In this document: positions 1 through 8,796 of the stretch, piece after piece | Layout: the number at the start of each line of letters is the position of its first letter | Position numbering within the stretch: position 1 is the stretch's first letter | Assembly: GCA_035374585.1 (NCBI GenBank) | Contig: DAOSPF010000003.1 | Location: forward strand, 1-64,000 | Origin: JAKPQD01 sp029572965 | GTDB lineage: Bacteria; Bacteroidota; Bacteroidia; Bacteroidales; DTGW01 | Length of the DNA stretch: 64,000 nucleotides | Direction: 5' to 3' | The notes under the pieces: model-generated | The model's input: only the letters and a program-made list of their open reading frames with translations | Database searches by the model: none | What the model was told of the DNA's origin: nothing | Made by a program: the position numbers and the translations under genes

Positions 1-611
1 CCCTGGATAGCATGCAAACATTCGGCAATGGTATTCCTTTTAATCCCATATTCTGAAGAGCTCAACGGATGGTCAACAATAGGGATGCCTCCATAAACCT
101 GTACCATCTTGAAATGTACAAATGCAAGTATAAAATACAATTCGCCTTCGTATTGGTTGAGTAATTTCAATGAATCGGCAGGAATATTAGAATTACTGCT
201 TTTATATTTGTTAATTCCTGCTAATGTAGAGTTAGCGCGTAATATCGATTTATAGTTGTATGCCCAAAAGGCATCAGAGAGTGATTTAGGTTCGCTTGGT
301 TGAATTGTGCCCAAATCGGCATGTTGGATATCCAAAAAGTCGTTCCCGCCTTGTTCGCCGCCAGCTTCAGCTTCATCCGAAGCGATACTCCCAAAAACAA
401 GGTACATCATATCGAGGTTGTGAATACCTGCGGGCTGAATATTCAAAGAACCGTAAGTTCCGGTAACAGCCTGGCCTATATTAGTAAGGCTGTTATAAAA
501 GGTTTCTTCAGATTGGACCCCTTCCTGGGTCGTATCCAGGAAACTCTCGCTGCACGATGCAAACAAGGCAGCTACCAGTATTATTTGTATAAAATATTTG
601 ATATGTTTCAT
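1..611 (-). CDS. SusD/RagB-family outer-membrane lipoprotein, 3' end outside window
   Basis: Reading the minus strand from an ATG at 609-611 gives about 203 residues that run off the left edge. The N-terminus is a lipoprotein signal with lipobox LFASC (Cys20), followed by SESFLD, the usual start of mature SusD proteins. The next region (helical, with a YFILAFVHFKMVQVYGG-type stretch) matches the RagB/SusD N-terminal fold. SusD proteins sit on the cell surface and cap the SusC transporter, binding glycans or peptides. The gene lies 38 bp downstream of susC on the same strand, the normal susC-susD order. The substrate cannot be told from this fragment. Confidence 0.93.
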   Translation of the reverse strand, partial: MKHIKYFIQIILVAALFASCSESFLDTTQEGVQSEETFYNSLTNIGQAVTGTYGSLNIQPAGIHNLDMMYLVFGSIASDEAEAGGEQGGNDFLDIQHADLGTIQPSEPKSLSDAFWAYNYKSILRANSTLAGINKYKSSNSNIPADSLKLLNQYEGELYFILAFVHFKMVQVYGGIPIVDHPLSSSEYGIKRNTIAECLHAIQ

Positions 612-649
612 AATTCTATTTTTTTGAATTCTATAAACTCCTTAACACC

Positions 650-3600
650 TTAAAATGTAATATTCATACCAAAAAGGTACATTTTTGACTGAGGATATGT
701 ACCACGGTCAAAGCCCCTTTCAAGAATACTATTTGAAACGGTTGTATTTTCGCCAACTTCGGGGTCAAATCCGGTGTATTTGGTAAATGTGAGAAGGTTT
801 TTTGCCCCAACATAAACCCTTAACTTTTCAATTTTTATCTTCTGGGTCAAAGATTTGGGCAAAGTATATCCCAACTGGATATTTTTGAGCCTCAAGTATG
901 AGCCATCTTCTACATAAAATGAAGAAGGTAATAACACTGCGTCTATGGCTGCTATACCTGTATTCTCATTTTGAGGTTCTGACAATCTTTCAGGCTGGGC
1001 CAGATTTGGGCTTGTATTCCATTTTGAAGGAATATAACCATTCAACAAATCTGGAGATAAATTCAAACTACCATTATTGATAGTGTATGAGTTCACTTTC
1101 AGCAAGTTGAATATTTTATTCCCGTAGCTGCCCTGGAAGAATGCACTCAAATCAAAACCTTTGTATTCGAGGTTGAGGTTAAAACCATAAGTAAACTTAG
1201 GGTTAGGGTCTCCAATGTTGGTAATATCTTCAGAATTAATAACCCCATCGTTATTAATATCTTTGTATTTAAACTGGCCCGGAGCAGCAGTACTGGACTT
1301 GGTATTATACGTTACAGGGTTACCATTTACATCAAATCCTTCTACAACAACAGCTCCCGTTGCATCCGGGGCAACCTGTTTCCATCTTTTCAAAGCTGTT
1401 TTGTACCACACAAAATCAGCTTCTTTATATATGCCATCTACCTGATATCCATAAAATTCAGAAACTGCATGTCCATTCTGAGTGCGGCATACGTTTGACA
1501 CACCCCTGCCGGTTCCTGCCTGCAACATATCTCCAATATCGTCAATGACAGTTTTGGTATGGGTAATGTTGGCACTCAGGTTAACTAACAAATCGCCAAT
1601 CTGTTCTTTATAACCCACAGTAAGTTCGTAACCACTGTTATCCAACGTCCCATAGTTTACAAGAGGCCTGGTATCGATAGAGCCATCGCCTAATTCCTGC
1701 GAATTGCCGCCACCAAGGATTGCGTACCCTACAGTATAAGGAACTGATTTTCTAAGTAACATATCCTTGTTTCTCCTGGTAAAATAGTCAACAGAAACAC
1801 TCACCTTATTTTTCAACACAGTAAAATCAAGCCCAATGTTTTGAGAAACAACAGTTTCCCAATGCAAATCGGCATTACCAGCTGTGATCAATGCAGCACC
1901 ACTGTTTTTTACATTATTAAAAACATACCCGTTAATAGGCAATATGCCTATTGTACTGTTGTACAAATAAGGTTGAATATCAGAGTTCCCTGTTTCTCCA
2001 TAACCATACCTCACTTTCAATAAGTCAAAAATATTGAGGTCTTTAATTGCTTCTATTTCGCTCAGTTTTATCCCGGCAGAAAAAGCAGGGAATGTACCAG
2101 CCCTGTTGTTTGCCCCAAACTTTGAAGAATAATCTCGCCTGATATTGGCCTGCAATAACACAATATTGGCAAAGTCATAACTTAACCTGCCAAAAAAAGC
2201 ATACCCCCTGATTGTCTTTTTAATAGGGTCGTGTATGTTTTTAAAAGCGGTATCGTTAAGGTCAAAATTTTTCCAGTCTGCAACATCCAGGTTAACCCCC
2301 GAAGCTGATTTATCTTTAATTTTTACAATGTACTCGCCACTTTCAAAACCTGCTACTGCATTAAACTTGTGCATATCGGATAAAGACAAATCGTAGGTAA
2401 GAAAACCCTGATAGTTCCATCCTGTATTTTCATAAGTGCCAGTATTATATGAGTTAATCTTTACACTTTGCGTTGGGTTAGCAGCAGCGGTATCTCCAAT
2501 GGTATGGACCGGAGTAAAATTTTTGTATTCAGAATTGCTGCTGTTAAGCGAATAATGTGTTTCGAAATTTAAGCCTTCAATAACATTGAGTTTTAAAAAT
2601 ACATCACCATTGAATGACCTACTATTATTGACATTATTGTTATACTCAATCTGGGCCAGCGGGTTTTTAACACCTGAAGAAAGGTCTGAACCTTTATAAG
2701 CATAGTTGCCAGTACCATCTGTTGAGTAAACAGGGACCATTGGCAACATTTGTATTGCTGTACTTAATGGTGAGTTGTACTCGTTCATCTCATTCTGGGT
2801 TGAATTTTCCCTTTGCGAAAAGCTAAAACTTTCACCTACTTTCAGTCTTTTCATTACCTGATAATCTGAATTCAACCTAAATGTGTATTTTTTATTGTAA
2901 GTCCTTAATACCGTGCCGTCTTCTCCATTATATCCAATACTTGAATATACATTGTATTTCTTTCCGCCTTTATTGACCGAAAGGTTATAATTCTGCATCA
3001 AAGCTTGCGAACGGAAGATCTTGTCCACCCAGTTGGTATTGGTCAAAGCTTTTGTAGAATCTGAATGGTCCATATACACCTTGTTTACATTGTCATAAGG
3101 GAAATAATTGGCTTTTGACCGATTGTAAATCTCAGCATATTGTTGTGCATCACAAACTTTTACATTGTCTTTGCTCCACGGTTCCTGTAAACCCCAGAAC
3201 ATATCAAGGTTGGCCTGGAACCTGTCTGTCTGGCCCCTTTTGGTGGTAATAAGGATAACCCCGTTACCTCCGGCAGAACCATAGATTGCAGCAGAGGCTG
3301 CATCTTTCAATATTTCCATCGATTCGATATCGGCAGGGTTTATGTTTCCTAACGAACCGCCAGGCACACCGTCAACAATGACCAATGGGTTACCACCGTT
3401 GATGGTAGCCAAACCACGAACACGAATCTTAGGCTCTGCTCCGGGCTGTCCTGAGTTTTGGTAAATCTGAACCCCGGCAGCTTTGCCTTGCAATGCTTCA
3501 TCAACACGGGCTGTTGGCATATTTTTCAGGTCTTTTGAACTTACAGAAGCAACAGCGCCGGTAAGGTCACTCTTCTTTTGCACACCATAACCAATTACCA

Positions 3601-3943
3601 CTACTTCATTGAGCTCTTTGACATCTTCCTGCATCACTACATTAATATCAGCGCTCTCTCCTACTGTCACCTCAGAAGGCTTATAGCCAATGAATGTAAA
3701 AGTCAACACATCTCCCAGAGAGCATTTGATTGTAAATTTGCCATCTACATCTGTAACGACTGCTACATTCGAGCCTTTTACAATGACATTTACCCCAGGA
3801 ATCCCGGTTCCCGTAGCATCTTTTACCACCCCGGAAACACTTTTATTCTGGCCAAAAACAGGATATGCCCACAGCAATGTAACAGCCAACAGCAAATACC
3901 TTAGCCTCAGCCAAAACAACTTTATAAAACTTTTTTGCATCAT
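650..3943 (-). CDS. SusC/RagA-family TonB-dependent transporter
   Basis: A 1097-residue outer-membrane transporter of full family length. Residues 1-31 are a signal peptide ending VFGQ; 34-105 form a carboxypeptidase-regulatory-like domain (VSGVVKDATGTGIPGVNV); the TonB-box/plug junction follows (ELNEVVVIGYG, 110-120); the rest is plug and 22-strand barrel, ending in Phe (GMNITF). SusC proteins import oligomers across the outer membrane with TonB energy and the SusD partner encoded next. There are two adjacent ATG codons at the start (3943 and 3940). A TAnnTTTG promoter element lies about 60 bp upstream. No sigma/anti-sigma pair is visible next to it, so control must come from elsewhere or from genes left of the window. 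Confidence 0.96.
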   Translation of the reverse strand: MMQKSFIKLFWLRLRYLLLAVTLLWAYPVFGQNKSVSGVVKDATGTGIPGVNVIVKGSNVAVVTDVDGKFTIKCSLGDVLTFTFIGYKPSEVTVGESADINVVMQEDVKELNEVVVIGYGVQKKSDLTGAVASVSSKDLKNMPTARVDEALQGKAAGVQIYQNSGQPGAEPKIRVRGLATINGGNPLVIVDGVPGGSLGNINPADIESMEILKDAASAAIYGSAGGNGVILITTKRGQTDRFQANLDMFWGLQEPWSKDNVKVCDAQQYAEIYNRSKANYFPYDNVNKVYMDHSDSTKALTNTNWVDKIFRSQALMQNYNLSVNKGGKKYNVYSSIGYNGEDGTVLRTYNKKYTFRLNSDYQVMKRLKVGESFSFSQRENSTQNEMNEYNSPLSTAIQMLPMVPVYSTDGTGNYAYKGSDLSSGVKNPLAQIEYNNNVNNSRSFNGDVFLKLNVIEGLNFETHYSLNSSNSEYKNFTPVHTIGDTAAANPTQSVKINSYNTGTYENTGWNYQGFLTYDLSLSDMHKFNAVAGFESGEYIVKIKDKSASGVNLDVADWKNFDLNDTAFKNIHDPIKKTIRGYAFFGRLSYDFANIVLLQANIRRDYSSKFGANNRAGTFPAFSAGIKLSEIEAIKDLNIFDLLKVRYGYGETGNSDIQPYLYNSTIGILPINGYVFNNVKNSGAALITAGNADLHWETVVSQNIGLDFTVLKNKVSVSVDYFTRRNKDMLLRKSVPYTVGYAILGGGNSQELGDGSIDTRPLVNYGTLDNSGYELTVGYKEQIGDLLVNLSANITHTKTVIDDIGDMLQAGTGRGVSNVCRTQNGHAVSEFYGYQVDGIYKEADFVWYKTALKRWKQVAPDATGAVVVEGFDVNGNPVTYNTKSSTAAPGQFKYKDINNDGVINSEDITNIGDPNPKFTYGFNLNLEYKGFDLSAFFQGSYGNKIFNLLKVNSYTINNGSLNLSPDLLNGYIPSKWNTSPNLAQPERLSEPQNENTGIAAIDAVLLPSSFYVEDGSYLRLKNIQLGYTLPKSLTQKIKIEKLRVYVGAKNLLTFTKYTGFDPEVGENTTVSNSILERGFDRGTYPQSKMYLFGMNITF

Positions 3944-4002
3944 AATAGATTTGTTAGTTAGACATTTATTTGTATGAAAAATATTTGCAATTTGTAACGC
4001 GA

Positions 4003-4010
4003 CAAATATA
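4003..4010 (-). promoter_or_regulatory. Putative -7 element of the susCD promoter
   Basis: On the minus strand this reads TATATTTG, an exact match to the Bacteroidetes -7 consensus TAnnTTTG, about 60 bp before the susC start codon. No clear TTTG -33 element is present at the usual spacing, which would fit an activator-dependent promoter. Inference from consensus only. Confidence 0.5.
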
Positions 4011-4036
4011 GATGGTAGCCCAAATGGCCATATTGC

Positions 4037-4065
4037 ACATTTGTTTTGATTGCTTGAACAAATGT
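4037..4065. promoter_or_regulatory. Inverted repeat upstream of susC promoter
   Basis: ACATTTGTT (4037-4045) and AACAAATGT (4057-4065) are perfect 9-bp inverted repeats with centres 20 bp apart, two helical turns. A further AAATGTTTT half-site follows at about 4081-4090. They sit 27-55 bp upstream of the proposed -7 element, a usual place for an activator dimer. The binding protein is unknown. Confidence 0.4.
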
Positions 4066-4118
4066 TTTGTCTTTGACATAAATGTTTTCAGGAGATAAAA
4101 TGATTGTTTTTAACACAT

Positions 4119-4341
4119 TGTTGTCCGGTAAAAACAGGTCGCCGCTATGCGGCTTAGAAACATTTGGTGTATTTGGTTATCCTACAAACAGTTCGCAGCT
4201 ACGCTGCTATTATTTAGTCGCGTAGCGACGTCCTGTTTGTAGTAAAATTAAACATCGTTAAAATTAAGCCCCAGCGGGGCGACCAATTTCTAATCAACGA
4301 TATTACTAGTATTTATAAGTATTTTATTTTACCGGACAACA
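4119..4341 (+). mobile_element. 223-bp non-coding element with terminal inverted repeats (copy 1)
   Basis: Ends are TGTTGTCCGGTAAAA (4119-4133) and its exact reverse complement (4327-4341). Inside are four mini-hairpins, each with a 5-bp stem and a 3-nt loop: GCCGC-TAT-GCGGC (4141-4153), GCAGC-TAC-GCTGC (4195-4207), GTCGC-GTA-GCGAC (4217-4229) and GCCCC-AGC-GGGGC (4268-4280). No reading frame of note. An inverted copy over 90% alike by eye is at 59477-59694, and a lone matching end lies near 48505-48523. The structure fits a MITE-like element carrying REP-like hairpins, moved by a transposase encoded elsewhere. No clear target-site duplication is visible. Confidence 0.75.
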
Positions 4342-4372
4342 GTATTTTTAATAAAAAACAGATTCTTAATCT

Positions 4373-4417
4373 CTTCATTAGTAATTCGTAATTCTTCATT
4401 AGTCATTCGTAATTTAT
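4373..4417. repeat. ATTCGTAATT / TTCATTAGT tract
   Basis: A run of interleaved TTCATTAGT, AATTCGTAATT and TCATTAGTCATTCGTAATT units fills the spacer before mutS2. The same kind of tract recurs at 7975-8060, 18115-18146, 36960-36978 and 39538-39563. Function unknown. The rest of the 3944-4431 spacer is the susC promoter region and the terminal-inverted-repeat element. Confidence 0.55.
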
Positions 4418-4419
4418 CC

Positions 4420-4427
4420 TAAATTTG
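4420..4427 (+). promoter_or_regulatory. Putative -7 element of mutS2 (possible leaderless mRNA)
   Basis: TAAATTTG matches TAnnTTTG exactly and ends only 4 nt before the mutS2 ATG (4432). If it is used, transcription would begin at or very near the start codon. Confidence 0.45.
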
Positions 4428-4431
4428 CCCC

Positions 4432-6921
4432 ATGATTTATCCATCAAATTTTGAACAGAAGATTGGCTTTGACAGGCTGCGAGCCCGTCTCAAGACATTG
4501 TGCATTTCTTCCCTTGGGAAAGACTATGTTGACAACGTTCATTTCATCAAAGACTTTGAACTTTTGCAGCATTTACTATCTGTATGTAATGAAATGATAG
4601 TAATATTAAAGACAGAAGAAAACTTCCCTGCCGAAAACTTTATTGATTGTACCTCATACCTAAACAGGCTTAAGATAGAAGGCACCTTTATTGAGCCTGA
4701 AGAAATGTTCAAACTGAGCCTTTCGCTTACTACAATAAAAAAGCTTACTCATTTTTTCAAAGAAAAAGGAGAAGGGAAATATCCCATTCTTTTCAGCAAA
4801 AGTGCTGAAGTAAAGGTCTTTTCGTTTGTCCAGGAACGTATCGACCAGATTGTAGCCCGCAATGGCTCTGTCAAAGATTCTGCCTCGCCTGCACTGCACA
4901 AGATACGCAAAGAAATGGCAGCGCTGGAAACCGAAATATCCCGCCGTATGGCACGCATCATGGAACATGCACGCCAACAAGGCTGGGCCGAAGATGGCGC
5001 ATCACCTGCCGTCCGTGACGGAAGGCTTGTTATTCCCATTGATGCCACTCACAAACGTAAGCTGAAAGGCTTCATTTATGACGAATCTGCCACCGGAAAA
5101 ACAGTTTACATTGAACCGGCCGAGTTAGTAGAGCTGAATAATGATTTGAAAGAAGCCGAACATGCCGAAAGAAGAGAAATTATTAAAATTCTTATTGGTT
5201 TTGCCAATGATATCAGGCCTTATATAGATGAGCTGCTTATAGGTTATGATTTTATTGGACTTATAGACTTCAACCGGGCTAAAGCCTTATTTGCCAACGA
5301 AACACAAAGCGTCATCCCTCCGCTCAACAATAGACCTGTGTTGGAATGGTACAACGCCGTTCACCCTTTGCTTTACTACCATCTGAAAGAAGAAGGCAAA
5401 AAAGTCGTACCACTTAATATACGCCTCAACGAAATGCACCGCATACTGGTTATCTCAGGGCCAAATGCCGGAGGAAAGTCAGTTTGCCTGCAAACTGCAG
5501 CTTTATTACAATACATGCTGCAATGCGGACTGCCTATTGCTGTCAAAGAAACCAGCGAAACTGGCATTTTCGACCAAATATTTATTGACATAGGCGATGA
5601 ACAGTCCATTGAAAACGACCTGAGTACCTATAGTTCGCACCTGCTCAATATGAAACATTTTGTCAAAAATGCCAATAACAAGACACTGTTTCTGATAGAT
5701 GAATTTGGGGCTGGCACAGAGCCAATGCTGGGAGGGGCTATAGCCGAAAGCATCCTCGAACAGCTTAACACTATAGGGGCTTATGGCATTGTAACCACAC
5801 ACTACACCAATCTTAAGCATTATGCTTCGCAAGCCCAAGGAATTGTAAACGGAGCAATGCTTTATGATACGCAACACCTGCAACCTCTTTTCCAATTAGT
5901 CATCGGCGAACCCGGAAGCTCGTTTGCTTTTGAAATTGCCAAAAAGATTGGTATGCCTGAAGTTATTCTCAAGGCTGCTACCGAAAAAGTGGGCGAAAAA
6001 CATATCGACTACGACAAAAACCTCAAAGAAATTATCCGCGACAAATACTACTGGCAACAAAAGCGAAACCAGGTGAAGGATACCGCCAAAAAGCTTGACG
6101 AAATTACCAGCCGATACACCGCAGAACTTGAAGACATAAAAAAGTTACGCAAAGAAACTCTCAAAAAAGCCCAGGAAGAAGCCCAGGCTATTTTGGCCGG
6201 CGTAAATAAACAAATAGAACACACCATTAAAGAAATCAGAGAAAAACAGGCCGAAAAAGAAATTACCAAACAGCTCAGACAAAACCTGGAAAAGAAAAAA
6301 CTGGAAGTTGATCTGGCCCTTAATATTGAAGACGAACGTATTAACAAAAAAATTGAACAACTCAGGCGCAGAGAAGAAAATAAAAAACGCAGAGATGCAG
6401 AAAAATCAAATATCCCAGAAATTAAAAAACCTGAAAAACCCCAAAAAGCCGAATTTGAAACTGGCGACAAAGTAAAAATATTTGGACAGGACAACATTGG
6501 CGAAGTTATCAGTGTCAATGGCAAAAATATCATGGTAGGCTTTGGCAACATGATTACAACCCTTGATGAAAAGCGGCTTGTAAAAATCAGCCACAACGAA
6601 TTCAAAAAAATTCAAAAATCTAATCAATCGCACACCCCATTTGCCTCTAGAAGCTTTGATATTATTGAAAAAAAGAAAAACTTCAAAATGCAGCTCGACA
6701 TCAGGGGCATGCGTGCAGACGAAGCCATGCAAAAAGTTGCCGACTACATCGATGAGGCCATTATTGTTGATGTTTCAGAGGTCCGCATCTTGCATGGCAA
6801 AGGAAATGGCATCCTCCGGCAATTGGTACGTGAATACCTCCAAACTGTAGAGCTTGTCAAATCTTTTGGCGACGAACATGTTGATATGGGAGGCGCCGGC
6901 ATAACTTTGGTGAGGTTCTAA
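4432..6921 (+). CDS. mutS2: Endonuclease MutS2 (MutS-family ATPase with Smr domain)
   Basis: An 829-residue protein of normal MutS2 length. There is no MutS mismatch-recognition domain I. Residues 1-330 are the core/clamp region, Walker A is GPNAGGKS (343-350), Walker B is LFLIDEFGAGTEP (about 424-436), a long charged coiled coil follows (about 510-660), then a KOW-like region and a C-terminal Smr nuclease domain from about 750 (LDIRGMRADEA, ILHGKGNGILR). MutS2 proteins suppress recombination and, in Firmicutes, act on collided ribosomes; which applies here is unknown. It stands alone between the repeat region and metA. The start codon follows a TAAATTTG element by 4 nt. Confidence 0.95.
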   Translation: MIYPSNFEQKIGFDRLRARLKTLCISSLGKDYVDNVHFIKDFELLQHLLSVCNEMIVILKTEENFPAENFIDCTSYLNRLKIEGTFIEPEEMFKLSLSLTTIKKLTHFFKEKGEGKYPILFSKSAEVKVFSFVQERIDQIVARNGSVKDSASPALHKIRKEMAALETEISRRMARIMEHARQQGWAEDGASPAVRDGRLVIPIDATHKRKLKGFIYDESATGKTVYIEPAELVELNNDLKEAEHAERREIIKILIGFANDIRPYIDELLIGYDFIGLIDFNRAKALFANETQSVIPPLNNRPVLEWYNAVHPLLYYHLKEEGKKVVPLNIRLNEMHRILVISGPNAGGKSVCLQTAALLQYMLQCGLPIAVKETSETGIFDQIFIDIGDEQSIENDLSTYSSHLLNMKHFVKNANNKTLFLIDEFGAGTEPMLGGAIAESILEQLNTIGAYGIVTTHYTNLKHYASQAQGIVNGAMLYDTQHLQPLFQLVIGEPGSSFAFEIAKKIGMPEVILKAATEKVGEKHIDYDKNLKEIIRDKYYWQQKRNQVKDTAKKLDEITSRYTAELEDIKKLRKETLKKAQEEAQAILAGVNKQIEHTIKEIREKQAEKEITKQLRQNLEKKKLEVDLALNIEDERINKKIEQLRRREENKKRRDAEKSNIPEIKKPEKPQKAEFETGDKVKIFGQDNIGEVISVNGKNIMVGFGNMITTLDEKRLVKISHNEFKKIQKSNQSHTPFASRSFDIIEKKKNFKMQLDIRGMRADEAMQKVADYIDEAIIVDVSEVRILHGKGNGILRQLVREYLQTVELVKSFGDEHVDMGGAGITLVRF

Positions 6922-7051
6922 TATAGTCTGATTAGTAAAATCAGAATTCTGGAATAATCTTTGCTTACATTTTAAAACTTTCAGACATTTGTTGAATGTT
7001 AAAAATAGATGAACTTTCATATGTTTTCATTGTTATAAAAATAAACGACTC

Positions 7052-7972
7052 ATGCCAATCAACGTACCCGATAAGTTACCTGCAATAGACATTCTTAAAG
7101 AAGAGAACATCTTTATTATTGACGAAACCAGGGCTGCCGAGCAAGATATCAGGCCTTTGAAAATTGGTTTGCTCAACCTTATGCCTATCAAACAAACCAC
7201 CGAAACACAAATTATAAGAATGCTTTCAAATACTCCCCTTCAGGTAGAACTTGAGTTGATTAGCCTTGAAAGCCATGTTTCAAAAAACACCTCGCAAGAA
7301 TATCTTGAGACTTTTTACAAAAAATTTAACGAAATTGGACAAAGTAAATTTGACGGGTTTATTATCACCGGTGCCCCTATCGAACATCTTGAATACGAAC
7401 AAGTAAGATATTGGCCCGAAATCCAGAAAATAATGGATTGGACGCAAAAACACGTCACCTCTACCCTTTTCATTTGCTGGGCCGCACAAGCCGGGTTGTA
7501 TCACTTTTACAACATCCCTAAGTACATGCTTCCTGCAAAAATGTTCGGAGTTTTTGAACATCATGTCATAAACCCTTCACTGCCTCTGGTCCGAGGCTTT
7601 GACGATGTATTTATGGCCCCACACTCAAGACACACCGAGGTACGCGAAGAAGATATCCGAAAAGTAAAAGAACTGGAGATTGTAGCCAAATCTAACGAAG
7701 CCGGCGTACATATTGCTATGGCTCAAGAAGGCAAACAGATATTTGTTACAGGACACTTCGAGTACGACCCTCATACTCTGAGAACTGAATATTTCAGGGA
7801 TGTTGACAAAGGCCTGACCATCGATTTGCCTAAAAACTACTTTAAAGATGACGACCCAAACAATCATCCCATTGTAACCTGGCGCAGCCATGCCAATTTG
7901 TTTTTCTCTAACTGGCTCAACTACTACGTTTACCAGCAAACCCCTTATAATATTGACAAAATAGGAAGTTAG
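7052..7972 (+). CDS. metA: Homoserine O-acetyltransferase (MetA/MetAA type)
   Basis: 306 residues, full length for MetA. The catalytic residues are all visible: Cys142 in [11 protein letters not shown], and His235 and Glu237 in GHFEYD. It acylates the hydroxyl of homoserine, the first committed step of methionine synthesis. The acyl-CoA specificity residue after GAPI is Glu111, where E. coli MetA has Gly. In the Bacillus cereus enzyme Glu111 confers acetyl-CoA use, so acetyl transfer is the better prediction even though databases often label this family succinyltransferase. It stands alone, 130 bp after mutS2, and converges on nth. Confidence 0.93.
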   Translation: MPINVPDKLPAIDILKEENIFIIDETRAAEQDIRPLKIGLLNLMPIKQTTETQIIRMLSNTPLQVELELISLESHVSKNTSQEYLETFYKKFNEIGQSKFDGFIITGAPIEHLEYEQVRYWPEIQKIMDWTQKHVTSTLFICWAAQAGLYHFYNIPKYMLPAKMFGVFEHHVINPSLPLVRGFDDVFMAPHSRHTEVREEDIRKVKELEIVAKSNEAGVHIAMAQEGKQIFVTGHFEYDPHTLRTEYFRDVDKGLTIDLPKNYFKDDDPNNHPIVTWRSHANLFFSNWLNYYVYQQTPYNIDKIGS

Positions 7973-7974
7973 TT

Positions 7975-8062
7975 AATGACGAATTACAAAATTACTAATG
8001 ACTAATGGAAAGACACTTCATTATTCATTCGTAATTTGTCATCAGTCATTAGTAATTAATCA
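7975..8062. repeat. ATTACTAATGACT / ATTCGTAATT tract between metA and nth
   Basis: Forward and reverse copies of TTACTAATGACTAATG and ATTCATTCGTAATTTGTCATCAGTCATTAG fill the spacer and form the inverted repeat at 7991-8056. Same tract family as at 4373, 18115, 36960 and 39538. Confidence 0.5.
7991..8056. terminator. Inverted repeat between convergent metA and nth
   Basis: ATTACTAATGACT (7991-8003) and its exact complement AGTCATTAGTAAT (8044-8056) could form a 13-bp stem between the convergent genes. The right arm contains the nth stop codon (8049-8051). It is built from the same TTCATTAGT/ATTCGTAATT tract seen in other spacers. It may act as a bidirectional terminator, but the stem is AT-rich and lacks a good T-run. 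Confidence 0.4.
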
Positions 8063-8693
8063 TCGTTTTAAAGTGTTTGCAAACCTCCGTCAACCCACAC
8101 TCTTTGCACTTAGGGCTGCGGGCCAGACATACATAACGGCCATGCAGGATGAGCCAATGATGGGCCGCAGGCAAAATATCGGCTGGCAAATATTTTGTCA
8201 ATTGCTTTTCACATTCCAAGGGATTCTTAGCGTTTACTGTCAAGCCAATGCGAGCTGCAACCCTGAACACATGCGTATCAACCGCCAGCACTGGCTTATC
8301 AAACAATACAGCACCCAGCACATGGGCTGTTTTGCGACCAACTCCCGGCAAACGCTGCATTTGTTGGGTATCTGTCGGGAGCTTGCCGCCAAACTCAGTA
8401 ACCAGCATCTGCGCCATGGCCAAAAGATTCTTGGCCTTGTTATTAGGGTATGAAATGCTCTTGATAAGCTGATATATATCATCCACATTAGCCTTTGACA
8501 ATGCCAATGGCGTTGGGTACTTTTCAAAAAAAGCAGGAGTTGTCATATTTACACGCTTGTCTGTACACTGCGCCGAAAGTATAACAGCTACTATCAATTC
8601 ATATTCATTTCGAAAATGCAACTCAGGCTCAGCTACAGGCATAGTTTTCTGAAAATATTGTTGCACTTTTTCAAACAATTCTTCACGCTTCAT
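8049..8693 (-). CDS. nth: Endonuclease III (DNA glycosylase/AP lyase)
   Basis: 214 residues, normal length. Helix-hairpin-helix LPGVGRKTAHV carries the catalytic Lys121, and Asp139 lies in AVDTHVFR. The [4Fe-4S] cluster is bound by Cys189, 196, 199 and 205 (C-x6-C-x2-C-x5-C). It removes oxidised pyrimidines and cleaves the abasic site in base excision repair. It is transcribed alone and converges on metA. The last residues and the stop codon (MINY-stop) fall inside an intergenic repeat tract. Confidence 0.96.
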   Translation of the reverse strand: MKREELFEKVQQYFQKTMPVAEPELHFRNEYELIVAVILSAQCTDKRVNMTTPAFFEKYPTPLALSKANVDDIYQLIKSISYPNNKAKNLLAMAQMLVTEFGGKLPTDTQQMQRLPGVGRKTAHVLGAVLFDKPVLAVDTHVFRVAARIGLTVNAKNPLECEKQLTKYLPADILPAAHHWLILHGRYVCLARSPKCKECGLTEVCKHFKTMINY

Positions 8694-8745
8694 AAACCCA
8701 ATAGTTTTTTAACAAAACTAAACCAATCTATAGACAATTTGTTTC

Positions 8746-8753
8746 TACATTTG
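8746..8753 (+). promoter_or_regulatory. Putative -7 element upstream of the M49 peptidase
   Basis: TACATTTG matches TAnnTTTG, 43 bp before the start codon. No TTTG -33 element at ideal spacing. Confidence 0.4.
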
Positions 8754-8796
8754 CCAGGATTTTAACATCTGGCTAACTACTTAAAATACAAATAAT

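Noticed and set aside
8248..8472. Open frames opposite nth
   Set aside because: Shadow frames of a well-recognised gene; no domain, no start context.
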